DNA of 6,760 nt. It comes from an uncultured Micrococcus sp. Lineage in GTDB: Bacteria > Actinomycetota > Actinomycetes > Actinomycetales > Micrococcaceae. A program made the position numbers and the translations under genes. Location: contig CAMIOJ010000116.1 in the NCBI GenBank assembly GCA_946222435.1, positions 1-6,760 of the forward strand. Reading direction: 5' to 3'. Shown here piece after piece: positions 1-6,037 of the stretch (within the stretch, counting starts at the first letter, position 1; every line of letters starts with the position of its first letter). A model generated the notes under the pieces. The model was not told where the DNA came from, searched no databases, and saw nothing but the letters and a program-made list of their open reading frames with translations.

Positions 1-251
<251 letters not shown>

Positions 252-304
252 TCGTCCTGACGCGGTGACCCCGCCCGCCGGAGAAGGTGTGGCGGGGAAG
301 CCCA

Positions 305-338
305 CGAGGGCCCGTGCACGTGCGTGCACGGGCCCTCG
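305..338 (+). terminator. Hairpin terminator after eno
   Basis: Positions 305-319 (CGAGGGCCCGTGCAC) are the exact reverse complement of 324-338, giving a 15-bp GC-rich stem with a 4-nt loop. No T run follows, as is common for actinobacterial intrinsic terminators. It lies between the eno stop and the likely promoter of the division gene, which fits transcription termination. Confidence 0.8.
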
Positions 339-396
339 GCGTGTACGAGGGAATGCGGTGGGCGCGTCAGCCCGGCTCCCGCCCAGGTGCGGCGAC

Positions 397-402
397 TACC
401 CT
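397..402 (+). promoter_or_regulatory. Possible -10 box of the division gene
   Basis: TACCCT fits the actinobacterial -10 pattern TAnnnT. It lies between the eno terminator and the division gene, which would put the transcript start near 409 and leave a leader of about 36 nt carrying the ribosome site. I see no convincing -35 element, so the call rests on position and the -10 match only. Confidence 0.4.
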
Positions 403-444
403 GGAGCGCATCCCGTCCGAGACCTCCACCGAAGGAGCCCGTCC

Positions 445-1491
445 ATGGTGAGCCGCCGCCCCCGCATGCCCCGCGTGCCCGGTGCTCCCGACCGTGCCCC
501 TGCGAAGGAGTCGACGACGGCGCCGAAGGCGGCTGAGGAGGAGGCACAGGGGGAGGCACGCGCGGCCGCGACGGGTGCTGCTGCGCAGCCCGCGGGGGCC
601 CAGGAGGGCGAGGTCGTCGAGCTGCGCCGCGCGGCCGACGCCGCGGACGAGCCCGTCAGTCGGGACGCCGCACGGATCGTGGCCGAGAAGGATCCGCGTG
701 CGGGCAGGGACGCCGCCGGCGCCGAGGGCGCATCGGCTGCGAAGGACGAGGCCGCGAAGGACGGGGCTGGCCTGGCCGTCGAGAAGCCGACCGCCCGTGA
801 CGCCGCGGCGCCGTCGTCCGCGGCCCGCATCGCCCGCGAACCGGACTCGACCGTGTCCACCCTCCGCCCCGGATCCCGCCCGAGGGGAACCGGATCCCAG
901 CTGCGGGGCACCGGATCCGGGCCGGCCGGAGCCCGGCCCGGACCCGCAGCAGGCCCCAGTGCCGCCGGCGCCGCGGAGCCCGCACGCGGACGGGGCGGCT
1001 CCCGGCCCGCGCCCGCCCCGCAGCGCCGCCTCGGCCCCGGCCGCACCGCCGTGCAGGCGGCCCAGGACGCGGCGCGTCGGCGCGAGCCGGCCCCCAGGCC
1101 GGTCCCGGCGCGCTCGGTCACCGGCCGTTCGCTGCTCGTGATCGCGGTGATCTTCATCGCGGCCACCCTGATGGCCCCCACGCTGCGCGTGTACCTCAAC
1201 CAGTCGCTGGAGATCGCCGCGGCCGAGCAGGACATCCAGGACCAGCGCCGCACGAAGGCGGAGTACGAGGACCGCATCGCCCGCTGGGAGGACGAGGACT
1301 TCGTGAAGCAGCAGGCGCGGGGCCGCCTGGACCTGGTCATGCCGGGGGAGACCCTCTACCGGGTCGCCGGCCAGGACCGTCTCGAGCAGGCCCCTCAGGA
1401 GGCGGCCAGCACCCGTGAGGAACCGGTCAACGAAGACCTGCCCTGGGCCGAGGGCCTCTGGGACTCCGTGGTGCGTGCCGCCACCGAGTGA
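445..1491 (+). CDS. ftsB: Septum formation initiator (FtsB/DivIC family) with long disordered N-terminus
   Basis: A 348-residue bitopic membrane protein of the FtsB/DivIC family, which pairs with FtsL and FtsQ (DivIB) in the divisome. The ATG is chosen because GAAGGAG at 431-437 lies 7 bases upstream; the frame is open further left, but that would overlap eno. Residues 1 to about 225 are low-complexity, rich in Ala, Pro, Arg, Gly and Glu, and predicted cytoplasmic. One membrane segment spans about residues 229-250 (SLLVIAVIFIAATLMAPTL). A coiled coil runs from about 255 to 280, then the family motif WEDEDFVKQQAR (281-292) and LDLVMPGE (295-302). The acidic tail would be extracytoplasmic. E. 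coli FtsB is about 100 residues and the mycobacterial homologue (Rv1024) is, from memory, about 230, so the N-tail is unusually long. The gene order matches mycobacteria. FtsB and DivIC cannot be separated by sequence alone here. Confidence 0.9.
   Translation: MVSRRPRMPRVPGAPDRAPAKESTTAPKAAEEEAQGEARAAATGAAAQPAGAQEGEVVELRRAADAADEPVSRDAARIVAEKDPRAGRDAAGAEGASAAKDEAAKDGAGLAVEKPTARDAAAPSSAARIAREPDSTVSTLRPGSRPRGTGSQLRGTGSGPAGARPGPAAGPSAAGAAEPARGRGGSRPAPAPQRRLGPGRTAVQAAQDAARRREPAPRPVPARSVTGRSLLVIAVIFIAATLMAPTLRVYLNQSLEIAAAEQDIQDQRRTKAEYEDRIARWEDEDFVKQQARGRLDLVMPGETLYRVAGQDRLEQAPQEAASTREEPVNEDLPWAEGLWDSVVRAATE
869..931 (+). repeat. Three degenerate 21-bp in-frame repeats inside the division gene
   Basis: CCGGATCC occurs at 869, 890 and 911, exactly 21 bases apart. 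The first two units match at about 16 of 21 positions and the third is more diverged. In protein this is a 7-residue period, Gly-Ser at residues 143, 150 and 157 with Arg-Gly-Thr between, inside the disordered N-terminal tail. The unit length is a multiple of three, so gain or loss of copies would keep the frame. Confidence 0.65.
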
Positions 1492-1510
1492 CACACGGCC
1501 GCCCCGTGTG
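1492..1510 (+). other. Short inverted repeat just after the division gene stop
   Basis: CACACGG at 1492-1498 pairs exactly with CCGTGTG at 1504-1510 across a 5-nt loop, immediately after the TGA. It is followed by a very GC-rich stretch (1511-1528) that may fold further. It could act as a weak terminator or attenuator between the division gene and the DUF501-Ppx gene, or simply reflect base composition. I saw no good promoter in the 121-bp gap, so cotranscription of the two genes remains likely. Confidence 0.3.
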
Positions 1511-1612
1511 CCGGCCCCCGGGCCCGGCCGCACTGCCGCGGGGCGAGACCCGTCCGCCCTGCGGGCCCCACCGACCCGACGACCATCCGCACCGACCCTG
1601 ACGAGGACCCAC

Positions 1613-3169
1613 ATGAGCATCGCCGAGACCACCGTCACCGAGCAGGACCTGGACACGCTGTCCCTGCAGCTGGGCCGCCCCGTCCGCGACGTCGTGGAGA
1701 TCGGCGCGCGCTGCGTGTGCGGGAACCCGCTGGTGGCCACCACGGCCCCGCGCCTGTCCAACGGCATCCCGTTCCCCACCACCTTCTACCTGACGCACCC
1801 GGTGCTCACCGCCGCCGTCTCCCGCCTCGAGGCGGACGGGGAGATGAACCGCATGAACGACCGGCTCGCCGAGGACGCCGAGCTCGCCGCCGCCCACCGC
1901 GCGGCGCACGAGGCCTACCTGGCCGAGCGCGACCGCATCGGGCAGGTCTCCGGTGTGGGCGAGGTGAAGGAGATCGCCGGCATCTCCGCCGGCGGCATGC
2001 CCGAGCGGGTGAAGTGCCTGCACGTCCTGGTCGGCCATGCCCTGGCCGCCGGCCCCGGCGTCAACCGTCTGGGCGACGAGGCCCTGGAGAAGATCGCCGA
2101 GTGGTGGACCCCGGACGCCTGCCGCTGCGAGGGCGCCTGGGACGCCTCCGCCGAGGTGCCCACCAAGGACCTGTCCCGCCACGTGAAGCACCTGGAGAAG
2201 GTCGAGGCACTGAAGAAGGTCACGGTGGCCGGCGTGGACTGCGGCACCAACTCCATCCGCCTGCTGATCTCGCGCCCGGACGAACAGGACCCGCAGACCC
2301 TGGCGGACGTGGTCCGCGAGATGACCATCGTCCGCCTGGGCGAGGGCGTGGACGCCACCGGGGAGTTCTCCGCAGCGGCGCTGGAGCGCACCTTCGCCGC
2401 GGTGGACGCCTACGCCCGCCTGGTGCAGCGCCACCACGCCGGCGCCGTCCGGTTCGTGGCCACCTCCGCCACCCGTGACGTGCAGAACCGCCAGGTCTTC
2501 GTGGACGGGGTGAGGGAGCGCCTGGGCGTGGAGCCTGAGGTGATCTCGGGGGCCGAGGAGGCCGCCCTGTCCTTCCGTGGCGCCGTCTCCGCGTTGCCGG
2601 GCGGCCTGGACCGGCAGGACCACGTGCTCGTGGTGGACCTCGGCGGCGGCTCCACCGAGTTCGTCGTGGGCACCGCCGGCGGCGAGGTCGTGGACGCCGT
2701 GTCCATGGACATGGGGTGCGTCCGGTTCACCGAGCGCTTCCTTGCCGACGACGGCCCCTCGCCCGAGCAGGTCGCCGCGGCCACCGCGGGGGTGGACGAG
2801 GTCTTGGACCGGGTCGCCGGGCGACTGGCGCTTCAGAAGGTGCGCGCCGTCGTCGGGGTGGCCGGGACCGTCACCACGGTGACGGCCCACGCCCTGGGCC
2901 TGGAGGAGTACGACTCCGAGCGCATCCACGCCACCGTCCTGCCGGTGGACCGGGTCACGGCCTCTGCCGGCGCCCTGCTGGAGGCCTCGCGTGCGCAGCG
3001 CGCCGCCCTGGGCTTCATGCATCCGGGCCGCGTGGACGTCATCGGCGCGGGCGCCCTGATCTGGTCGCGGATCGTGGAGCGCATGCGCGAGGTCGCGGGC
3101 GTGGACGAGGTCGTCACGAGCGAACGGGACATCCTGGACGGCATCGTGCTGTCACTGACGGACCGCTGA
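1613..3169 (+). CDS. DUF501 - Ppx/GppA phosphatase fusion protein
   Basis: A 518-residue soluble protein with two domains. Residues about 12-178 form DUF501: CVCG at 34-37, APRLSNGIPFPTTFYLTHP at 45-63, SAGGMPERVKCLHVLVGH at 125-142, and CRC at 170-172. The conserved Cys and His suggest a metal site, but the function is unknown. Residues 203-518 form a short exopolyphosphatase/guanosine-pentaphosphatase of the ASKHA fold: phosphate-1 loop VAGVDCGTNSIRLL (205-218, D209), FVATSATRD (281-289), SGAEEA with the presumed catalytic Glu at 315 or 316, phosphate-2 loop DLGGGSTE (342-349), GVAGT (415-419) and VIGAGA (476-481). It lacks the C-terminal HD-like domain of E. coli Ppx/GppA, as in mycobacterial Ppx proteins. 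Likely reaction: release of phosphate from polyphosphate and/or pppGpp. ATG 1613 is chosen because DUF501 begins soon after; GAGG at 1603-1606 is a weak ribosome site. In M. tuberculosis the two domains are separate adjacent genes. Confidence 0.92.
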   Translation: MSIAETTVTEQDLDTLSLQLGRPVRDVVEIGARCVCGNPLVATTAPRLSNGIPFPTTFYLTHPVLTAAVSRLEADGEMNRMNDRLAEDAELAAAHRAAHEAYLAERDRIGQVSGVGEVKEIAGISAGGMPERVKCLHVLVGHALAAGPGVNRLGDEALEKIAEWWTPDACRCEGAWDASAEVPTKDLSRHVKHLEKVEALKKVTVAGVDCGTNSIRLLISRPDEQDPQTLADVVREMTIVRLGEGVDATGEFSAAALERTFAAVDAYARLVQRHHAGAVRFVATSATRDVQNRQVFVDGVRERLGVEPEVISGAEEAALSFRGAVSALPGGLDRQDHVLVVDLGGGSTEFVVGTAGGEVVDAVSMDMGCVRFTERFLADDGPSPEQVAAATAGVDEVLDRVAGRLALQKVRAVVGVAGTVTTVTAHALGLEEYDSERIHATVLPVDRVTASAGALLEASRAQRAALGFMHPGRVDVIGAGALIWSRIVERMREVAGVDEVVTSERDILDGIVLSLTDR

Positions 3170-3199
3170 TTTCCAGCGGACACTCGGGAGTCCTAGAAT
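3170..3199 (+). promoter_or_regulatory. Promoter of ndh, probably giving a leaderless mRNA
   Basis: TAGAAT at 3194-3199 is an excellent -10 box, standing out in AT content from the surrounding sequence. A weak -35-like TTTCCA lies at 3170-3175 with an 18-bp spacer. Seven bases separate the -10 box from the ATG at 3207, so transcription should start at or next to the A of the start codon. No purine-rich ribosome site precedes that ATG, which agrees with leaderless translation. The promoter sits in the 37-bp gap after the Ppx stop codon. Confidence 0.75.
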
Positions 3200-3206
3200 C
3201 ACAGAC

Positions 3207-4628
3207 ATGACTGTCACTCCCGATCTGTCCCCCAAGCCTCGCCTCCTGGTCGTCGGCGGCGGCTATGCCGGCTTCCACATCGCCAAGTCCCTGCAGACCA
3301 AGATCAAGGATCGCGGTGGCGTTGTGACCGTGGTCGACCCGCTGCCCTACATGACCTACCAGCCGTTCCTGCCGGAGGTCGTGGGCGGCCACGTCGACGG
3401 CCGCCATGCGGTGGTGGACCACGCCACCCACCTCAAAGACGCTGAGCTGGTGCGCGGCGCCGTGGTGAAGGTGGAGCACGCCCGCCGCACCGCCGTGGTG
3501 CAGGGTCCGGACGGTGCCGAGTTTGAGGTGCCGTACCAGGACATCGTGATGACCGCCGGCGCCACCACCCGCACCTTCCCGATCCCGGGCCTGGCCGAGG
3601 CCGGCATCGGCCTGAAGACCGTCGAGGAGGCCGTGGCCCTGCGCAACCAGATCCTGGAGCGCCTGGATGCCGCCGCCCGCATGACTGACGGCGAGGAGCG
3701 CAAGCGCGCTCTGACCTTCGTGGTGGTCGGAGGCGGCTTCGCCGGCGTGGAGACCATCGCGGAGATGGAGGACATCATCCGCAACGCTGTGGCCCGCAAC
3801 CCGCAGCTGTCCCAGTCCGAGGTCCGCATCGCGATGGTCGAGGCCATGGGCCGCATCATGCCGGAGGTCTCCGAGGAGCAGGCCGAGCAGGTCGTGGAGC
3901 ACCTGCGCGGCCGCGGCATCGAGGTGCTGCTGAACACCTCCCTGGGCAACGCCGAGGGCGGCGTCATGGAGCTGGTCTCCATGGCGGACAAGTCCGTGGT
4001 GGAGCGCTTCGGCGCGGACACCCTGGTGTGGACCGCCGGCGTGGCCGCCAACTCCGTGGCCAAGGCCACCGACTTCCCGGTGGAGGAGCGCGGCCGTATC
4101 GAGGTCACCGCCACCCTGCAGGTCACGGACGGGGAGAACGGGGTCCTCGAGGGCGCCTGGGGCTGCGGCGACGTCTGCGCCGTGCCGGACCTGACCGGTG
4201 CCGGCCCGGGCGGCATGTGCGTCCCGAACGCCCAGCATGCCGGCCGCCAGGCCAAGCGCCTCGTGGCCAACTACCTGGCCGTGCGCCACGGCGAGGGCGA
4301 GGTCCAGGAGTACGAGCACAAGTCGCTCGGCGCCGTGGCTGGCCTCGGCTTCGGCAAGGGCGTCGGCAACCCGATGGGCGTGAAGCTCTTCGGTCCGCTC
4401 GCCTGGCTCGCGCACCGCGGCTACCACTCCATGGCCCTGCCGCAGCTGGAGCGCAAGGCCCGCGTGGTCGGCGGCTTCGTGCTGGAGACCGTCTTCGGCC
4501 GGGATACCACCGCCGTGTACGACCTGGACCGCCCGCGCAACGCCTTCCTCAAGGCCGCCGGCGGCACCCCGGTGCTCGGCCGCTTCGCCAAGAGGCAGCT
4601 CGAGGCCAAGGAGAAGGCCTCGGCCTGA
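3207..4628 (+). CDS. ndh: Type II NADH dehydrogenase (NDH-2), NAD(P)/FAD-dependent oxidoreductase
   Basis: A 473-residue single-subunit NADH:quinone oxidoreductase of the membrane face. It passes electrons from NADH through FAD to menaquinone without pumping protons, regenerating NAD+ for glycolysis. Two Rossmann folds are visible: the FAD-binding VVGGGYAG at 15-22 and the NADH-binding VVVGGGFAGVE at 172-182. WGCGDV at 318-323 is the second FAD-contact motif, and AQHAGRQ at 342-348 matches the AQxAxQ signature of NDH-2 linked to quinone binding. The C-terminal region has GPLAWLAHRGYHSMALPQLERK, typical of actinobacterial NDH-2, which probably serves as the peripheral membrane anchor. Length is normal for the family. 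ATG 3207 is chosen because the glycine-rich loop begins 15 residues later and a -10 box sits just upstream. It appears to be transcribed alone, with a terminator 58 bases after the stop. A related FAD oxidoreductase with another electron acceptor is possible but less likely. Confidence 0.92.
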   Translation: MTVTPDLSPKPRLLVVGGGYAGFHIAKSLQTKIKDRGGVVTVVDPLPYMTYQPFLPEVVGGHVDGRHAVVDHATHLKDAELVRGAVVKVEHARRTAVVQGPDGAEFEVPYQDIVMTAGATTRTFPIPGLAEAGIGLKTVEEAVALRNQILERLDAAARMTDGEERKRALTFVVVGGGFAGVETIAEMEDIIRNAVARNPQLSQSEVRIAMVEAMGRIMPEVSEEQAEQVVEHLRGRGIEVLLNTSLGNAEGGVMELVSMADKSVVERFGADTLVWTAGVAANSVAKATDFPVEERGRIEVTATLQVTDGENGVLEGAWGCGDVCAVPDLTGAGPGGMCVPNAQHAGRQAKRLVANYLAVRHGEGEVQEYEHKSLGAVAGLGFGKGVGNPMGVKLFGPLAWLAHRGYHSMALPQLERKARVVGGFVLETVFGRDTTAVYDLDRPRNAFLKAAGGTPVLGRFAKRQLEAKEKASA

Positions 4629-4686
4629 TCCCCTCATGAGACCCCGTCCGTGACCGTCGCCCCCTCACCAGGCACGGGAACGGACA

Positions 4687-4731
4687 CGACGACGGCGGCC
4701 TCCCCTTCGCCGGGGACGGTCGCCGTCGTCG
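4687..4731 (+). terminator. Hairpin terminator after ndh
   Basis: CGACGACGGCG at 4687-4697 pairs exactly with CGCCGTCGTCG at 4721-4731. The enclosed bases add an inner stem of TCCCC (4701-4705) with GGGGA (4712-4716). No T run follows. It starts 58 bases after the ndh stop. Confidence 0.75.
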
Positions 4732-4748
4732 CATCGTCGCCTCCCGCG

Positions 4749-4766
4749 GCGCACCGTACGGTGCGC
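4749..4766. repeat. Perfect 18-bp palindrome upstream of the tRNA gene
   Basis: GCGCACCGTACGGTGCGC is its own exact reverse complement. It is flanked by a looser inverted match, CTCCCGC at 4741-4747 against GCGGGGGAG at 4771-4779. It lies 23 bases before the tRNA, in the position of that gene's promoter. It could be a dimeric regulator's operator, a second terminator hairpin in tandem with 4687-4731, or a fold in the tRNA precursor leader. Nothing in the sequence decides between these. Confidence 0.5.
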
Positions 4767-4789
4767 GGGCGCGGGGGAGCGGTGGCCAC

Positions 4790-4864
4790 GCCCCCGTGGC
4801 CCAACTGGCAGAGGCAGGCGACTTAAAATCGTCTTCGGTGCGGGTTCGACTCCCGCCGGGGGCA
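4790..4864 (+). tRNA. tRNA with UAA anticodon (nominally tRNA-Leu) and a short variable loop
   Basis: A 75-nt cloverleaf can be folded by eye. The acceptor stem is GCCCCCG (4790-4796) with CGGGGGC (4857-4863), seven perfect pairs, with discriminator A4864. The D stem is GCC (4799-4801) with GGC (4813-4815), only three pairs, enclosing an 11-nt loop that contains GG. The anticodon stem is GGCGA (4817-4821) with TCGTC (4829-4833), including one G-U pair. The anticodon loop is CTTAAAA with anticodon TAA at 4824-4826, which reads UUA. The T stem is GCGGG with CCCGC around loop TTCGACT (4845-4851). The variable region is only 4834-4839 (TTCGGT), making this a class I tRNA, whereas bacterial tRNA-Leu is class II with a long variable arm. 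CCA is not encoded, so the CCA-adding enzyme must supply it. That this is a tRNA gene is secure; the amino acid it carries is not. Confidence 0.88.
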
Positions 4865-4973
4865 CGCGTGCAGGCGCGGGCGGATCCGGCCTGTGCTTCC
4901 GCTCTCTGTGAAATGCACCTGGCAAGACACCTTGAACATGCCGGGTGACCTGCCGTGAGTTTCGCCGGACCGA

Positions 4974-4979
4974 TAGACT
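4974..4979 (+). promoter_or_regulatory. Possible -10 box of the Bax inhibitor-1 family gene
   Basis: TAGACT matches TAnnnT in the gap after the tRNA, in a locally less GC-rich stretch. Transcription from it would start near 4986-4988 and give a leader of about 90 nt that ends with the ribosome site at 5063-5069. No convincing -35 box is seen at the usual distance. Apart from this, the 213-bp gap between the tRNA and the next gene (4865-5077) shows nothing I can name. Confidence 0.5.
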
Positions 4980-5077
4980 GACGCACAGAAGATGTCCCGC
5001 CGTCCGCCGACGGGTGCCTCACATCGACGCAGCCTCGGCGTGGCCCGGGTCGAGTCGTTCGTGAAGGAGAATGCCCC

Positions 5078-5974
5078 GTGACCAACCCGGTGATGAAGAG
5101 TCGCAACTTCCAGCAGCAGATGGGCGGCGGACAGCAGCCCGGCTGGTACGGCGGCGGCCAGCAGACCCAGAACCCCTACACACAGCAGGGCCAGGGCCAG
5201 GGCCAGCCGTACGGCCAGCCCTACCAGGACCAGTACGCGGCCACCCAGTACGCGCAGCAGCAGGGCCGCGGGCAGCAGCTCGAGGACATGTACAACGCCC
5301 CGGCCGCGAACGCGGGCGACACGGGCCGCATGAGCTACAACGACATCATCGGCAAGACCGGCATGTGCCTGGTGCTGGTGGTCGTCGGCGCCGTGGTCGG
5401 CTGGATGTTCCCGGGCATCGGCCTGGTCGGCGCGATCGTCGGCCTGGTGCTCGGCCTGGTCAATGCCTTCAAGCGGGAGCCCTCCGCCCCGCTGATCCTG
5501 GCCTACGCCGGCGCGCAGGGCCTGTTCCTCGGCGCCCTGTCCATGATGATGGAGTTCCAGTTCTCCGGCATCGTGGTCCAGGCTGTCCTGGCCACCCTGT
5601 CCGTGTTCGCCGTGGTGCTGGCTCTGTACTCCTCGGGCAAGTTCCGCCCGACCCCGAAGATGACCAAGATCTTCATGATCGCGATGCTGGGCTACCTCGT
5701 GTTCAGCCTGGTGAACCTCGTGGTGTCCCTGCTGGGCGTCACGGACGGCATGTTCGGCCTGCGCAGCGGCGCCTTCGGCTTGATCATCGGTGCCATCGCG
5801 GTGCTGCTGGCCTCCTACTCGCTGGTCATGGACTTCGAGATGGCCGAGCAGGGCGTGCGCAACGGCGCCCCGCAGAAGTACTCCTGGACTGTGGCGTTCG
5901 GCCTGACCGTCACCCTGATCTGGCTGTACGTCGAGATTCTGCGCATCATCGCCATCCTCCGCGGCAACGACTGA
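5078..5974 (+). CDS. Bax inhibitor-1/YccA family membrane protein with Gln/Gly/Tyr-rich N-tail
   Basis: A 298-residue polytopic inner-membrane protein of the actinobacterial Bax inhibitor-1 (BaxI_1/YccA-like) family. Relatives such as Bacillus YetJ form a pH-sensitive calcium leak, but the role of the actinobacterial branch is not established to my knowledge. Seven hydrophobic segments are visible, beginning about residue 96. The last two flank the family signature VMDFEMAEQGVRNGAPQKYSW, with acidic residues D252 and E254. Residues 1-75 are a low-complexity cytoplasmic tail containing about 22 Gln plus many Gly and Tyr. The GTG start is chosen because GAAGGAG at 5063-5069 lies 8 bases upstream; an in-frame ATG at codon 6 is the alternative. 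The gene appears to be a single transcription unit, with its own possible -10 box upstream and a strong hairpin after the stop. Confidence 0.9.
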   Translation: MTNPVMKSRNFQQQMGGGQQPGWYGGGQQTQNPYTQQGQGQGQPYGQPYQDQYAATQYAQQQGRGQQLEDMYNAPAANAGDTGRMSYNDIIGKTGMCLVLVVVGAVVGWMFPGIGLVGAIVGLVLGLVNAFKREPSAPLILAYAGAQGLFLGALSMMMEFQFSGIVVQAVLATLSVFAVVLALYSSGKFRPTPKMTKIFMIAMLGYLVFSLVNLVVSLLGVTDGMFGLRSGAFGLIIGAIAVLLASYSLVMDFEMAEQGVRNGAPQKYSWTVAFGLTVTLIWLYVEILRIIAILRGND

Positions 5975-5994
5975 CCCTCGCCCGCCGCTCCGGC

Positions 5995-6030
5995 ACGGCG
6001 CCCCCGTCCCGGTCGGGACGGGGGCGCCGT
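5995..6030 (+). terminator. Hairpin terminator after the Bax inhibitor-1 family gene
   Basis: Positions 5995-6010 (ACGGCGCCCCCGTCCC) are the exact reverse complement of 6015-6030, a 16-bp stem with a GGTC loop, starting 20 bases after the stop codon. There is no T run after it. Confidence 0.85.
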
Positions 6031-6037
6031 CGTCTGT

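Noticed and set aside
869..918. CCGGATCC copies as a CRISPR, transposon end or regulatory array
   Set aside because: The spacing is an exact multiple of the codon length inside a coding frame and the units are too short and diverged for a CRISPR. A protein-level repeat explains them.
1415..1612. Upstream extension of the DUF501-Ppx protein to an ATG at 1415
   Set aside because: It overlaps the C-terminus of the division protein and adds a proline/arginine-rich stretch unlike DUF501. ATG 1613 lies close to where the domain begins.
367..1782. Long minus-strand open frames opposite the division gene and the Ppx gene (also 1427-3022, 3114-4637 and 4823-6205)
   Set aside because: They mirror confident plus-strand genes, have low-complexity His/Gly/Arg-rich translations with no family motif, and are expected where GC-rich codons leave few stops on the opposite strand.
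4834..4839. A hidden long variable arm that would make the tRNA an ordinary class II tRNA-Leu
   Set aside because: Only six bases separate the anticodon stem from a perfect 5-bp T stem, and no alternative pairing within the perfect acceptor stem gives a longer arm.
4932..4937. TTGAAC as the -35 box of the Bax inhibitor-1 family promoter
   Set aside because: It lies 36 bases before the TAGACT box, far beyond the usual 16-19 base spacing, and no -10-like box is found at the correct distance from it.
4790..5077. tRNA 3' end as an attachment site for an integrated element
   Set aside because: No integrase, no repeat of the tRNA 3' end and no foreign-looking genes are visible in the window. The genes on both sides look like core genes.
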